Counted from the stretch's first letter, positions 53,701-58,029 are shown. The stretch: DNA of 64,000 bases from Oasisia sp. SBJ-2009 (GCA_964017155.1 OZ024862.1:38723175-38787174); one strand, 5' to 3'. Numbers and translations are program-made. The notes: generated by a model not told the origin, from the sequence alone.

Positions 53701-54756
53701 CATACACTCATGATGTCATGTGTATTTGTGACATCATACACTCATAATGTCATGTGTATTTGTGACATCATACACTCATGTGTATTTGTGACATCATACA
53801 CTCATGATGTCATGTGTATTTGTGACATCATACACACTTATTTATGACATCATGTGTACTTGTGACATCATACACTCATGAGTATTTGTGACATCATACA
53901 CTTGTAATGTCATGTGTATTTGTGACATCATACACTCACCACATGGTGTGTATTTTTCCCATATGACATCATGCACACTTGTAACATCGTATGTATTCAC
54001 AGCATGGCACACTCTTGACACCTGTCACATCGTACTCATTCTTCATCACTGCCCATTTGTCAAACTGTGCAAACTCATGATGTATCACTACATGCACTTG
54101 TGACATCAAAATTGCATTCGTGACTCCAAACATTGTTGTGACATTGTGCACGTATTATATCAGGGTCCGTACACATTTAAAATTCAAGGCTATTCAAGAC
54201 TTTTCAAGGCTATTTGAAAAAGAAATTCAAGATTGTCTTAACAGCGTATGGACTTTTAAGCGCAGTAAATGAAGTTAACATTAACATTTTTACTAGACTA
54301 AGAAAACAATGGCGCCAACCACAATGAAATGCTGATTGCCCAATGTGCACGAGTTATTTTTGTGCATAGGCTTTTCCTTTTCCGGCTGTTTGTCGTCACA
54401 ACAGTTGAGTAAAAACAATATTTTATTGACCACAAGTAAATTCACGACTTTTCAAGACAACTTTGTAAAATTCAAGGATTTCAAGGCCTTGAATTTGGTC
54501 CAGTCAAATTCAAGGCTTTTCGAGGCCCCGTACGGACCCTGTTATATCCACACTCCTGACAACACGGCCACTCACATCAGGTGTCACCACCGATGTCGTC
54601 AGTGACACTACTCTGTTGTTACAGGCGAGTCAACACGAGGTGAAACGACTGCGGGAACGAGAGACGAAGTTGTCCACAGACCTTGACTCCGCGCAGCACG
54701 AGATCCATCGACTTAAAGTGGTTGTGCTGGCCGTCAGTGAGGAGGAACGAGTATAG
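11508..54756 (+). CDS. RAP1GAP: Rap1 GTPase-activating protein, spliced gene model (20 coding exons, 852 aa)
   Basis: The protein speeds GTP hydrolysis by Rap1 and so damps Rap signalling in adhesion and cell shape; the family also binds Galpha-i-type subunits through GoLoco. In the model, residues 76-85 (VYCEAH) resemble the end of a LIM domain and residues 105-122 form a GoLoco motif ending D-Q-R. Residues 216-515 are the RapGAP domain, with R404-H405 and the Asn thumb N408 in RHIGND. A Ser/Thr-rich tail follows, with a coiled coil from about 781 to 843. All 19 introns are GT-AG and all phases fit, with the stop TAG at 54754-54756. The catalytic region matches vertebrate RAP1GAP and RAP1GAP2 closely and shows no breaks. 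Vertebrate forms lack the LIM-like piece as far as I recall. Exon 1 is tentative, and an internal start at Met109 is possible. Which vertebrate paralogue is closest cannot be decided by eye. Confidence 0.93.
11714..11943. other. Start of the 15.9-kb first intron
   Basis: Begins at the candidate donor gtaaga. No feature is seen before the GT microsatellite. Confidence 0.4.
11944..12107. repeat. (GT)n/(GC)n-rich microsatellite with CATG interruptions
   Basis: Alternating purine-pyrimidine DNA (TGTGTGCG, GCATGCGTGC) over about 160 bp, a classical Z-DNA-prone sequence. Open frames on both strands here are repeat artefacts. Confidence 0.95.
12108..14469. other. Intronic DNA, nothing recognised
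   Basis: Short frames such as 12852-13073 and 14168-14491 on the + strand show no domain. No LIM zinc-finger exon was found by eye. Confidence 0.35.
14470..14730. repeat. GA-rich polypurine tract
   Basis: GAGA and GACAGA repeats with GGGGAGG stretches over about 260 bp. The 127-codon Ser/Leu-rich open frame on the - strand is an artefact of it. Confidence 0.95.
14731..15844. other. Intronic DNA rich in GTGACA words
   Basis: Between about 14970 and 15130 the words GTGAC and GTCAC recur irregularly. A frame at 15333-15471 with several Cys and His sits between AG and GT but has phases that do not fit exons 1 and 2. Confidence 0.35.
15845..18470. repeat. 57-bp minisatellite, about 46 copies, with higher-order structure
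   Basis: The unit begins AAACTGTCCTTTCTGACAAA, continues ACTGGCTAGGGGAGAGTGCT and ends CCAAACAGTGCAGGTGT. Since 57 is a multiple of 3 and several frames lack stops, it yields spurious frames of up to 516 codons on the - strand and others on the + strand. Typed variants (CTTTGTG, GGCCAGG, AAATAG, GGGAAGAGTGTTCTA, GGCCATGGG) recur in blocks, showing duplication of multi-unit segments. It lies in intron 1. Confidence 0.97.
18471..19215. other. Intronic DNA, nothing recognised
   Basis: Degenerate remains of the 57-bp array reach to about 18530. AT-rich DNA without clear features follows. Confidence 0.4.
19216..19502 (-). mobile_element. SINE family A, - strand copy
   Basis: Read on the - strand it starts with a tRNA-like head (GCGCAGTGGCATGGTGGATA) and has a degraded B box. 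The body carries GACAGTGG- or CACAGTGGTGGAT- and GCATTAATTG-like blocks and ends TATATAAGAACTTA. It matches the copies at 24294, 39690, 47975 and 59230. Confidence 0.85.
19503..20874. other. Intronic DNA, nothing recognised
   Basis: No open frame with a domain and no clear repeat was seen. Confidence 0.35.
20875..20945 (+). mobile_element. SINE family A, short internal fragment
   Basis: TTCACTCTACATTACTCCA and, after a gap, ACCTGGCTATAGACAGTGGTGG match the middle of the complete copies. Head and tail are missing. Confidence 0.7.
20946..23833. other. Intronic DNA, nothing recognised
   Basis: AT-rich with somewhat CpG-richer stretches near 22080-22320 and 22900-23300. No exon was identified. 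Confidence 0.35.
23834..23877. repeat. Near-perfect palindrome, about 21-bp arms
   Basis: ATGTATGTATGCATGTACA is followed at once by its reverse complement. It would extrude as a cruciform or fold as a hairpin in RNA. Confidence 0.85.
24294..24609 (+). mobile_element. SINE family A, full-length + strand copy
   Basis: The head has a good RNA polymerase III A box (TGGCTCAGGGGTAGAGC) and B box (GGTTCGAATCC), arranged like a tRNA. A body of about 230 bp ends ATATAAGAACTTGCC. The pattern is that of a tRNA-derived SINE and is the best preserved of the family here. A free tRNA gene is less likely, since five other copies share the non-tRNA body. Confidence 0.9.
24927..25225. repeat. 19-bp minisatellite, about 15 copies
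   Basis: The unit is TTTTGCTCTTTAAAATCTG with TTAC/TTGC and TCTG/TCCG variants. Confidence 0.95.
25226..26599. other. Intronic DNA, nothing recognised
   Basis: Contains G-rich runs near 25440-25470 and 26405-26418, with AT-rich DNA between. No exon was found. Confidence 0.35.
26600..27180. repeat. Degenerate tandem repeat, unit about 60-70 bp
   Basis: Copies share AATGGTTGAT, AxTAACTTCAGAGAAACC, AGTGGxTCTGTGATGT and TTTGGCTTAC in the same order at least seven times. The middle copies (26770-26920) are the most alike. Confidence 0.75.
27574..27670 (+). CDS. RAP1GAP: RAP1GAP exon 2 (residues 69-101), LIM-like tail
   Basis: It lies between a tag acceptor and an AAG|gtaggt donor. It codes [16 protein letters not shown] and a further acidic stretch. 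The DGxVYCxxH pattern is what ends the second zinc finger of many LIM domains. It joins exon 3 in phase 0 just before the GoLoco motif. The other zinc ligands would have to come from exons not found here. Confidence 0.72.
27690..28075. repeat. CT-rich polypyrimidine tract beginning 20 nt after a donor
   Basis: CTCTCT with TCCC and TGTC variants over about 385 bp, starting just inside intron 2. Open frames on both strands are artefacts of composition. Confidence 0.95.
28085..28320. repeat. Degenerate short repeat (AAAACCCTCC / GTCAAAAACC words)
   Basis: Loose copies of about 25 bp built on GTCAAAAACCCT, continuing more faintly to about 28380. Confidence 0.5.
29025..29098. repeat. 22-bp tandem repeat, about 3.3 copies
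   Basis: GTGTGACCTTACGGAACTAC units, nearly identical. Confidence 0.9.
29898..29966. repeat. 23-bp tandem repeat, three copies
   Basis: CCTTGGATTATCATAGCATC followed by GTT, three times. The related GGATAAT word also repeats upstream at 29800-29880. Confidence 0.9.
29967..33018. other. Intron 2, right part; nothing recognised
   Basis: AT-rich with a few CpG-richer patches (about 30840-30960 and 32030-32170). No exon with matching phase was found. The short frames present show no domain. Confidence 0.35.
33019..33102 (+). CDS. RAP1GAP: RAP1GAP exon 3 (residues 102-129), GoLoco motif
   Basis: Acceptor ctttttag, donor CAG|gtgggc, phase 0 at both ends. It codes [19 protein letters not shown]. 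This fits the GoLoco consensus, including the D-Q-R triad whose Arg enters the nucleotide pocket of Galpha in known structures. Met109 could serve as an alternative start, as in short vertebrate forms. Confidence 0.95.
33189..33232. repeat. (GTGCGT)n microsatellite
   Basis: GTGTGC hexamers over about 44 bp within intron 3. Confidence 0.9.
33413..33527. repeat. 59-bp tandem duplication in intron 3
   Basis: GCAAGGGCATCAGTGGCATT and the following TATGTCCACTTCAAATATGC occur twice with few changes. Confidence 0.9.
33612..33662 (+). CDS. RAP1GAP: RAP1GAP exon 4 (residues 130-146), 17-residue basic exon
   Basis: Acceptor cttgtag, donor GAA|gtgagt, 51 nt, phase 0 at both ends. It codes [17 protein letters not shown]. 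It takes the place of the linker between GoLoco and the G-P-Y-P block, which in vertebrates holds a D-Y-I-P-Y-P sequence. The length is similar but the sequence is not. Skipping it would keep the frame. Confidence 0.72.
34674..34880 (+). CDS. RAP1GAP: RAP1GAP exon 5 (residues 147-215)
   Basis: Acceptor cgttcag, donor AAG|gtatga. It codes [10 protein letters not shown] and D-Y-W-V, matching the G-P-Y/F-P and G-Y-W-I/V blocks of the family. An acidic linker follows, then Y-R-E-H-F-L-G-K at the entry to the conserved dimerisation/catalytic region. Confidence 0.96.
34900..35310 (+). mobile_element. Dispersed repeat R1, copy 2 (intron 5)
   Basis: Matches the copies at 7970-8240 (- strand) and 46905-47152. 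It ends ATGGCGTAGACAAATACTGT and a TTATTTATTATTA tail. An internal stretch of AATATCTACTATTT-like words is partly duplicated. Confidence 0.75.
35573..35676 (+). CDS. RAP1GAP: RAP1GAP exon 6 (residues 216-249)
   Basis: Acceptor ttcacacag, donor CTCAG|gtgggt, phase 0 in and 2 out. It codes E-H-F-N-F-Y-A-F-D and H-T-R-I-M-L-R, lining up with the E-H-F-N-Y-Y segment of RAP1GAP. Confidence 0.97.
35677..35960. repeat. GTCAG/CAGACA repeats from the donor, then a (GGGC)n tract
   Basis: From the very first intron bases (gtgggtcagcagtcggtcag) the word GTCAG recurs, passing to CAGACATTCAGA units up to about 35840. A GGGC/GGTG tract follows (about 35850-35940). The G-rich part could form quadruplexes in the pre-mRNA. 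Confidence 0.9.
35961..37587. other. Intron 6 DNA; CpG-rich patch, nothing recognised
   Basis: A CpG-denser patch lies at about 36610-36990. Overlapping it on the - strand is a 172-codon open frame (36826-37344) with no repeats and no domain I recognise. It has no supporting splice or polyadenylation context. Confidence 0.35.
37588..37626. repeat. Perfect hairpin, 16-bp arms, 7-nt loop
   Basis: GTGTGACATTTCAAGA, loop ATGTCCA, then the exact reverse complement. It lies inside intron 6 and could be the core of a small inverted-repeat element. Confidence 0.9.
38270..38560 (-). mobile_element. Fragment of a Penelope-like retroelement, 3' end
   Basis: Read on the - strand it contains [21 protein letters not shown] and M-N-R-D-E-G-R-Y. 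This order marks the C-terminal GIY-YIG endonuclease region of Penelope-like elements. The frame stops in the 3' part, and CTGAAGAAGG and GTTGAAAC blocks follow, as expected downstream of such ORFs. Only this end is present. Confidence 0.75.
39690..39973 (+). mobile_element. SINE family A, + strand copy (degraded head)
   Basis: GCATAGTGGTGCAGGGGCCA matches the A-box end, and the B box is mutated (GGCTCGAATCA). The body and the TATAAGAATTCACCTTTA end match the copy at 24294. Confidence 0.88.
40030..40357 (-). mobile_element. SINE family B, - strand copy with duplicated head
   Basis: Read on the - strand, a tRNA-like head has GCAGTAGAGCACTGGACTG and the B box GGTTCAATCCC. A different body follows (GTGTCTTTCGGAAGAGACAC) and ends near CCCATATACTGG. 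A 38-bp part of the head (CGATTGACAGTCCAGTGCTC) is tandemly duplicated at 40285-40357. Its left end abuts the exon 7 acceptor region, about 30 nt away. Confidence 0.8.
40387..40465 (+). CDS. RAP1GAP: RAP1GAP exon 7 (residues 250-276)
   Basis: Acceptor tttctttcag, donor AAA|gtaagt, phase 2 in and 0 out. It codes [11 protein letters not shown] through to I-A-K, matching the T-x-H-D-V-I-P segment. Confidence 0.96.
40466..41444. other. Intron 7, nothing recognised
   Basis: AT-rich intron without clear repeats. Confidence 0.5.
41445..41498 (+). CDS. RAP1GAP: RAP1GAP exon 8 (residues 277-294)
   Basis: Acceptor tttttgtag, donor AAG|gtgagg. It codes V-L-C-E-D-V, then R-F-H-P-V-L-F-P-K, one of the best conserved blocks of the family. 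Confidence 0.97.
41499..42105. other. Intron 8, with a local duplication
   Basis: AT-rich. About 60 bp near 41925-41995 (ATAACTTAATGATTCTACAA) is repeated at 42014-42075. Confidence 0.6.
42106..42189 (+). CDS. RAP1GAP: RAP1GAP exon 9 (residues 295-322)
   Basis: Acceptor gtgacag, donor CAG|gtatgt. It codes [17 protein letters not shown], a hallmark RapGAP block. Confidence 0.98.
42190..43864. other. Intron 9, nothing firmly recognised
   Basis: A (AAT)n tract at about 43302-43317 followed by TATATACTTTATTTAAACACAGGTC may be a LINE 3' end, but no ORF supports it. Confidence 0.4.
43865..43965 (+). CDS. RAP1GAP: RAP1GAP exon 10 (residues 323-355)
   Basis: Acceptor ttcttgcag, donor ACGAG|gtgagt, phase 0 in and 2 out. 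It codes [15 protein letters not shown] and V-K-L-K-D-F-T. Confidence 0.98.
44420..46130. repeat. 36-bp minisatellite, about 47 copies, in intron 10
   Basis: The unit is GTGTGACATGTTTATGGAGC followed by TGGCAGTGTGCTGACA. Three typed variants (ACATGTTTATGG, ACAAGTGTATGG, GAGACATG) recur in a fixed order between about 44930 and 45630, a sign of higher-order duplication. As 36 is a multiple of 3, frames of up to 432 codons appear on the - strand; these are artefacts. The array fills most of the 2.36-kb intron. Confidence 0.97.
46324..46453 (+). CDS. RAP1GAP: RAP1GAP exon 11 (residues 356-399)
   Basis: Acceptor ggtcgtag, donor CAG|gtagac. It codes [23 protein letters not shown] and L-P-Y-T-E-G-D, all hallmark blocks. 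The acceptor has a weak pyrimidine tract, but family alignment fixes it. Confidence 0.97.
46454..46904. other. Intron 11, left part, TGTACA-rich
   Basis: From 46680 to 46860 the words TTGTACA and TGTACAGTTG recur irregularly. No coding signal is seen. Confidence 0.5.
46905..47152 (+). mobile_element. Dispersed repeat R1, copy 3 (intron 11)
   Basis: Closely matches copy 2 from TTATTTATATTGAA through GGTAATCTGTATATTCGTGT to GGCGTAGACAAATAATGT. Its end lies only about 20 nt before the acceptor of exon 12. Confidence 0.8.
47171..47329 (+). CDS. RAP1GAP: RAP1GAP exon 12 (residues 400-452), catalytic helix with Asn thumb
   Basis: Acceptor ctcatcacag, donor AAG|gtgcgt. It codes [13 protein letters not shown]. 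The R-H and N match R286, H287 and the catalytic N290 of human RAP1GAP, so the enzyme should be active. [13 protein letters not shown] follows. Confidence 0.98.
47370..47965 (-). mobile_element. 3' end of a non-LTR retrotransposon
   Basis: A 99-codon frame on the - strand (47507-47806) contains [15 protein letters not shown] and [10 protein letters not shown], the standard C-terminal end of many LINE reverse transcriptases. The short 3' part runs to a (TAA)n-like tail near 47370. The 5' part is absent. A related fragment lies at 58545-58960. Confidence 0.85.
47975..48248 (+). mobile_element. SINE family A, + strand copy (head largely lost)
   Basis: The body blocks GACAGTGGTGGATAT, GCATTAATTG and GGCTGGATGCTTCCCAGAGA and the TTATATAAGAACGTAC end match the family. 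It follows the LINE fragment directly. Confidence 0.85.
48546..48704 (+). CDS. RAP1GAP: RAP1GAP exon 13 (residues 453-505)
   Basis: Acceptor accctcccag, donor GAA|gtgagt. It codes [26 protein letters not shown] and K-A-E-K-F-A-S-L-E, the end of the RapGAP fold. Confidence 0.98.
48705..49263. other. Intron 13 with a (TA)n/(GT)n microsatellite
   Basis: TATATA and GTGTGT at about 48818-48877. Otherwise nothing recognised. Confidence 0.7.
49264..49566 (+). CDS. RAP1GAP: RAP1GAP exon 14 (residues 506-606)
   Basis: Acceptor gtgttgcag, donor GTG|gtaagc. It begins [11 protein letters not shown], the conserved last helix. Then comes a Ser/Thr-rich stretch with V-R-S-Q-S-I-D-L, matching the phosphorylatable R-S-x-S-M/I-D site region of vertebrate RAP1GAP. 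Confidence 0.96.
49567..50130. other. Intron 14, nothing recognised
   Basis: No repeat or exon is recognised in this 564-bp intron. Confidence 0.5.
50131..50234 (+). CDS. RAP1GAP: RAP1GAP exon 15 (residues 607-640)
   Basis: Acceptor tgttcttcag, donor AAAAA|gtacgt, phase 0 in and 2 out. Basic and Ser/Thr-containing tail sequence; I recognise no domain. It is kept because both splice sites and the phases fit. Confidence 0.85.
50235..50859. other. Intron 15, nothing recognised
   Basis: A short TGTGTATG/CACATG-rich run lies near 50660-50715. Confidence 0.5.
50860..51060 (+). CDS. RAP1GAP: RAP1GAP exon 16 (residues 641-707)
   Basis: Acceptor ctccaccag, donor GG|gtgagt. A Ser/Thr-rich low-complexity tail with three E/Q-S-V repeats (T-P-T-E-S-V, T-P-S-Q-S-V) and a [10 protein letters not shown] end. 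Phase 2 out. Confidence 0.9.
51061..51320. repeat. 12-bp minisatellite filling intron 16, about 21 copies
   Basis: Unit GGTTGAGTGGAC, with GGTGGAGTGGAC and GTGGGC variants. The array begins with the splice donor itself (gtgagtggac) and takes up about four fifths of the 317-bp intron. Since 12 is a multiple of 3, both strands show spurious repeat ORFs. Confidence 0.97.
51378..51495 (+). CDS. RAP1GAP: RAP1GAP exon 17 (residues 708-747)
   Basis: Acceptor tttcttcag, donor ATG|gtaggt, phase 2 in and 0 out. A Ser/Thr-rich tail ending E-D-S-D-T-G-M, which with exon 18 (E-S-V-S-S) recalls the E-D-T-G-L-E-S-V-S-S tail segment of vertebrate RAP1GAP. The last 12 exon bases belong to the tandem array that follows. 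Confidence 0.93.
51484..51751. repeat. 22-bp minisatellite made of the exon 17 end and its splice donor, about 12 copies
   Basis: Each unit contains GACACTGGCATGG, C/T and AGGTACTT: the last exon bases followed by a donor-like AGGTACTT. The first partial unit is inside exon 17. Two units keep GTAGGTAC as at the real donor; the others read GCAGGTAC, which also fits a donor (CAG|gtactt). Confidence 0.97.
51873..51939. repeat. Long hairpin, 28-bp arms with one G:T, 11-nt loop (intron 17)
   Basis: The left arm (CCGGATGTTTTGGCCCAAAA through CAGTTTCG) pairs with 51912-51939. The only mismatch is T against G, which still pairs in RNA. The loop is TCCCATTTGGC. The size is near that of a pre-miRNA stem or a very small foldback element. 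Confidence 0.92.
52333..52432 (+). CDS. RAP1GAP: RAP1GAP exon 18 (residues 748-780)
   Basis: Acceptor actttccag, donor GATG|gtaagt, phase 0 in and 1 out. It codes E-S-V-S-S-T-E-L-P and [11 protein letters not shown]. Confidence 0.93.
52433..53180. other. Intron 18, nothing recognised
   Basis: AT-rich with no clear repeat. Confidence 0.5.
53181..53266 (+). CDS. RAP1GAP: RAP1GAP exon 19 (residues 781-809), coiled coil
   Basis: Acceptor tttttacag, donor GTG|gtatgt, phase 1 in and 0 out. [22 protein letters not shown] has Leu/Val at heptad a and d positions. Confidence 0.93.
53290..53935. repeat. 34-bp minisatellite of hairpin units, about 19 copies (intron 19)
   Basis: The unit holds TGACATCAT, ACACTC, ATGATGTCA: a 9-bp perfect inverted repeat with a 6-nt loop, followed by TGTGTATTTG. 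Some units have ATAATGTCA or lack the right arm. The array starts about 23 nt after the donor. Confidence 0.96.
54161..54541. mobile_element. MITE, 381 bp, with 12-bp terminal inverted repeats
   Basis: Ends are CAGGGTCCGTAC and GTACGGACCCTG, exact inverted repeats. The flanks TTATAT on both sides fit a target-site duplication. Subterminal AAATTCAAGG/TTTTCAAGG words repeat in both orientations. No transposase is encoded. The CAGGG-type ends recall hAT-like elements, but the duplication seen is 6 bp, not the usual 8. Confidence 0.85.
54625..54756 (+). CDS. RAP1GAP: RAP1GAP exon 20, last coding exon (residues 810-852, stop TAG)
   Basis: Acceptor ttgttacag. It continues the coiled coil ([25 protein letters not shown]) and ends S-E-E-E-R-V, stop at 54754-54756. 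A C-terminal coiled coil is not part of the vertebrate RAP1GAP forms I know, so this tail may be an invertebrate feature. Confidence 0.93.
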   Translation, partial: ASQHEVKRLRERETKLSTDLDSAQHEIHRLKVVVLAVSEEERV

Positions 54757-54876
54757 CGACTGAGGGAGGACGGAGGGACGATGTATGATAGGGAGGGGAC
54801 AGTGTATATCAGTAATAATGGACAGTGTATTGGAGTGGACAGCACAGTGTAAATAGTGACAGTGGAGACACAGCAG

Positions 54877-55728
54877 TGGAGCTGTGACAAGAACAGTGGA
54901 GCTGTGACAAGGACAGTGGAGCTGTGACAAGGCCAGTGGAGCTGTGACAAGGACAGTGGAGCTGTGACAAGGACAGTGGAGCTGTGACAAGGACAGTGGA
55001 GCTGTGACAAGGACAGTGGAGCTGTGACAAGGACAGTGGAGCTGTGACAAGGCCAGTGGAGCTGTGACAAGGACAGTGGAGCTGTGACAAGGACAGTGGA
55101 GCTGTGAAAAGGACAGTGGAGCTGTGACAAGAACAGTGGAGCTGTGACAAGGACAGTGGAGCCGTGACAAGGCCAGTGGAGCCGTGACAAGGACAGTGGA
55201 GCTGTGACAAGGACAGTGGAGCTGTGACAAGGACAGTGGAGCTGTGACAAGGACAGTGGAGCTGTGACAAGAACAGTGGAGCTGTGACAAGAACAGTGGA
55301 GCTGTGACAAGGCCAGTGGAGCTGTGACAAGGACAGTGGAGCTGTGACAAGGCCAGTGGAGCTGTGACAAGGACAGTGGAGCTGTGACAAGGACAGTGGA
55401 GCTGTGACAAGGACAGTGGAGCTGTGACAAGAACAGTGGAGCTGTGACAAGGCCAGTGGAGCTGTGACAAGGACAGTGGAGCTGTGACAAGGACAGTGGA
55501 GCTGTGACAAGGCCAGTGGAGCTGTGACAAGGACAGTGGAGCTGTGACAAGGACAGTGAAGCTGTGACAAGGACAGTGGAGCTGTGACAAGGCCAGTGGA
55601 GCTGTGACAAGGACAGTGGAGCTGTGACAAGGACAGTGGAGCTGTGACAAGGACAGTGGAGCTGTGACAAGGCCAGTGGAGCTGTGACAAGGCCAGTGGA
55701 GCTGTGACAAGGACAGTGGAGCTGTGAC
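54877..55728. repeat. 20-bp minisatellite in the RAP1GAP 3'UTR, about 42 copies
   Basis: Unit GACAGTGGAGCTGTGACAAG with GGCCAG, AACAG and GCCGTG variants. It begins about 120 bp after the stop codon, so it should be transcribed unless polyadenylation is very early. The 20-bp period is not a multiple of 3, yet no frame of the - strand unit has a stop, hence the spurious 430-codon frame. Confidence 0.97.
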
Positions 55729-57973
55729 AGTGCACGGCAATGCAAGGACAAGGAGCATAGCAGTGTTGGGACTAATGCACAGCAAACGAGTCGCAGTCGG
55801 TGTTAAACAATGGTGAGGGTCAAAGGTCAAGTGTAATGTAGTGGTGATGTGATAACCAGACAGGTCACCATAGACCCAAACACACACAAGATACAGACCC
55901 AACATACACACTACAAGGCACAGACTTCACACAGAGACGCTGCATCTCGTCTTAGTCACGAGAGAACTTGGAAGATAATCAGTCGATTCTGTGTGCTTCA
56001 GTTAAATATCCATGCAACATATCAGATGTGTCGACTTTCGTGGTCAGTTGTAACCTGCCATTGGAGTAACTCCCCACACCTTCCATGATGTGTTATTGTT
56101 GGAGGGGTGCAAATGAAAATGTCACAAAATATGACGAGGTAAATTTTGAACATTTGGCCTGCATTTTAATAAAAAAACAGGAGATTTTTCCTGAAGTTAC
56201 AGATAGCAAAATTACTGCAAAAATATTGCAAATGCAACAATGGAACATAGAGAAAGTGGGTTGTAACATATTCCTATGGTTAGACTTAATTTTGCAAATC
56301 GTATTTGTAAGTTGTGTGTGATGTTCAATTGCAGATCTGATCTTTGTACGTGCAAGCATGCGCAAACATGCATGTGCAATCGTGATGAAGAAGACCTGTT
56401 CTACTTATCAATCTAGTCATGTATATATATTATATGCAACAGCGTGAACGTTCTGCAGAATAGCTATAGCGTTAGAATATGGGTTTGTGCATCATGTTGG
56501 TTATTAATTTGCGTGCAGTATTTAATATAATCTCATAAATGTACACCAATCGTGAATTACATAACTGAATGTGATGTGTCAGTTTGGAGAAAAATATGCA
56601 CTAATTGGCCGATTGAAAAATAAAGAAATATCGATTTGTTAATAAAAAATTAAACATTTCCAAATTTGTAATTACTATTAGTATCTTTAAACACTATTTT
56701 GATCATTGTTCATTGAATTTGACACTTATGGAAATTAATTCTATTGTTGGTTGACATGAACCAGCTACAAGGTGTACACCATTTTAACTTCAGACTCGAT
56801 TGATTTACAAGTATGATATTGCTGTCAGTGTAAACCTACAATACTATCATTCAGCATTACACCAATACAACTACCAACATATACTTTACAATCCTAACTG
56901 GTGAAAAGTCACATAAAATTATATTGAACTTACAAAAAAGTAGGCATTCTGTTTGTGCTTCAGGTAAATGCTTGAAACAGACAGACCAAGATAAATAGAT
57001 GTAAATAGAGTTGGAGATTTGACACTTAGGCAGAAGCATGTATATTATGTGTATACTATATAGAGATCAGATAGTTTATATTTATTATGATGTGCATTAT
57101 TTGTAATATAGTTATTTATGTTATTAAAGATACAATTTATTTTTCAAATTATGTGAATGTCATTGGAATGCTGCAATGCATGCGCGTGTGTGCAACATGT
57201 ATTAAAGTTCTGGTCAATACACCATCTTTGTTTGCTATTTTGCTTCCTTTTTTCAAAGATAGGTCTGGCATTAGAACTATCATAACAAGTATGAGTACAC
57301 ACACAGTATTAATTTATGAAACTGTACAACACCAATCATTTTCTAGTCATTTATTTACTTATATCACAACATTGTTGTGACAGAACAAATAACATGGTAC
57401 TCTGTAAAACAATATCATCACAAATGCTAAGACAAACATTAATTACAGATTAATTAAAAATAAAAACATTAATTACATACATGGAATAACCATGCACACT
57501 GGAACTGTTTGCCACAAGATAAATGGCCATATGCTTCATGATGATAAATTGATGTCGATGAAACCCCATAAGGCAATGCAACCAATAATTTACACACCAA
57601 ACATGGAAGTAAAAAACCAGCGAAAACATTTCTGGAAACCTGCTAATGATTGTAATGTATTATATAGGAAGTCAAAATAATGTTACAGGTCAACCTGTAC
57701 TAATCCATTGTGCAAAGGTGATTCTCTAAAGTATCGTTTTGTTTTGTCCAACAAGAAAACAATCCTTACGTTGTTACATCAGTTTTCATCACACACACGC
57801 AGTACATATTCACATGTGTACAATAATCAAACTGTAAAAAACCAAAGCTGCATTGCCAAATGAGGGTTTACAACTGGTCTGAATCCCCCAACCTATGAAC
57901 AGGCAGAATGGCATGAATGAATGGCAGTCACAGTGTCGTAACCAACATATGTACCTATGACACAAATAAACAG
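55729..57973. other. 3' UTR and intergenic space between convergent genes
   Basis: No gene is recognised. AATAAA on the + strand occurs at 56168-56173 and 56619-56624. Either could end the RAP1GAP transcript, but none can be picked by eye. The rest is AT-rich. Confidence 0.4.
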
Positions 57974-57979
57974 TTTATT
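57974..57979 (-). terminator. Likely polyadenylation signal of SF3B4
   Basis: TTTATT on the + strand is AATAAA on the - strand, about 50 nt past the SF3B4 stop codon. This gives a short 3'UTR. Confidence 0.55.
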
Positions 57980-58029
57980 TCCATGTTATCATGGGAAAAC
58001 AGCTGCCAACTGTTGTATCCTGCTTGTGT

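Noticed and set aside
54619..55911. 430-codon frame on the - strand, rich in Ser, Leu, His and Cys
   Set aside because: It is the 20-bp 3'UTR minisatellite read antisense. It overlaps the last RAP1GAP exon and carries no domain.
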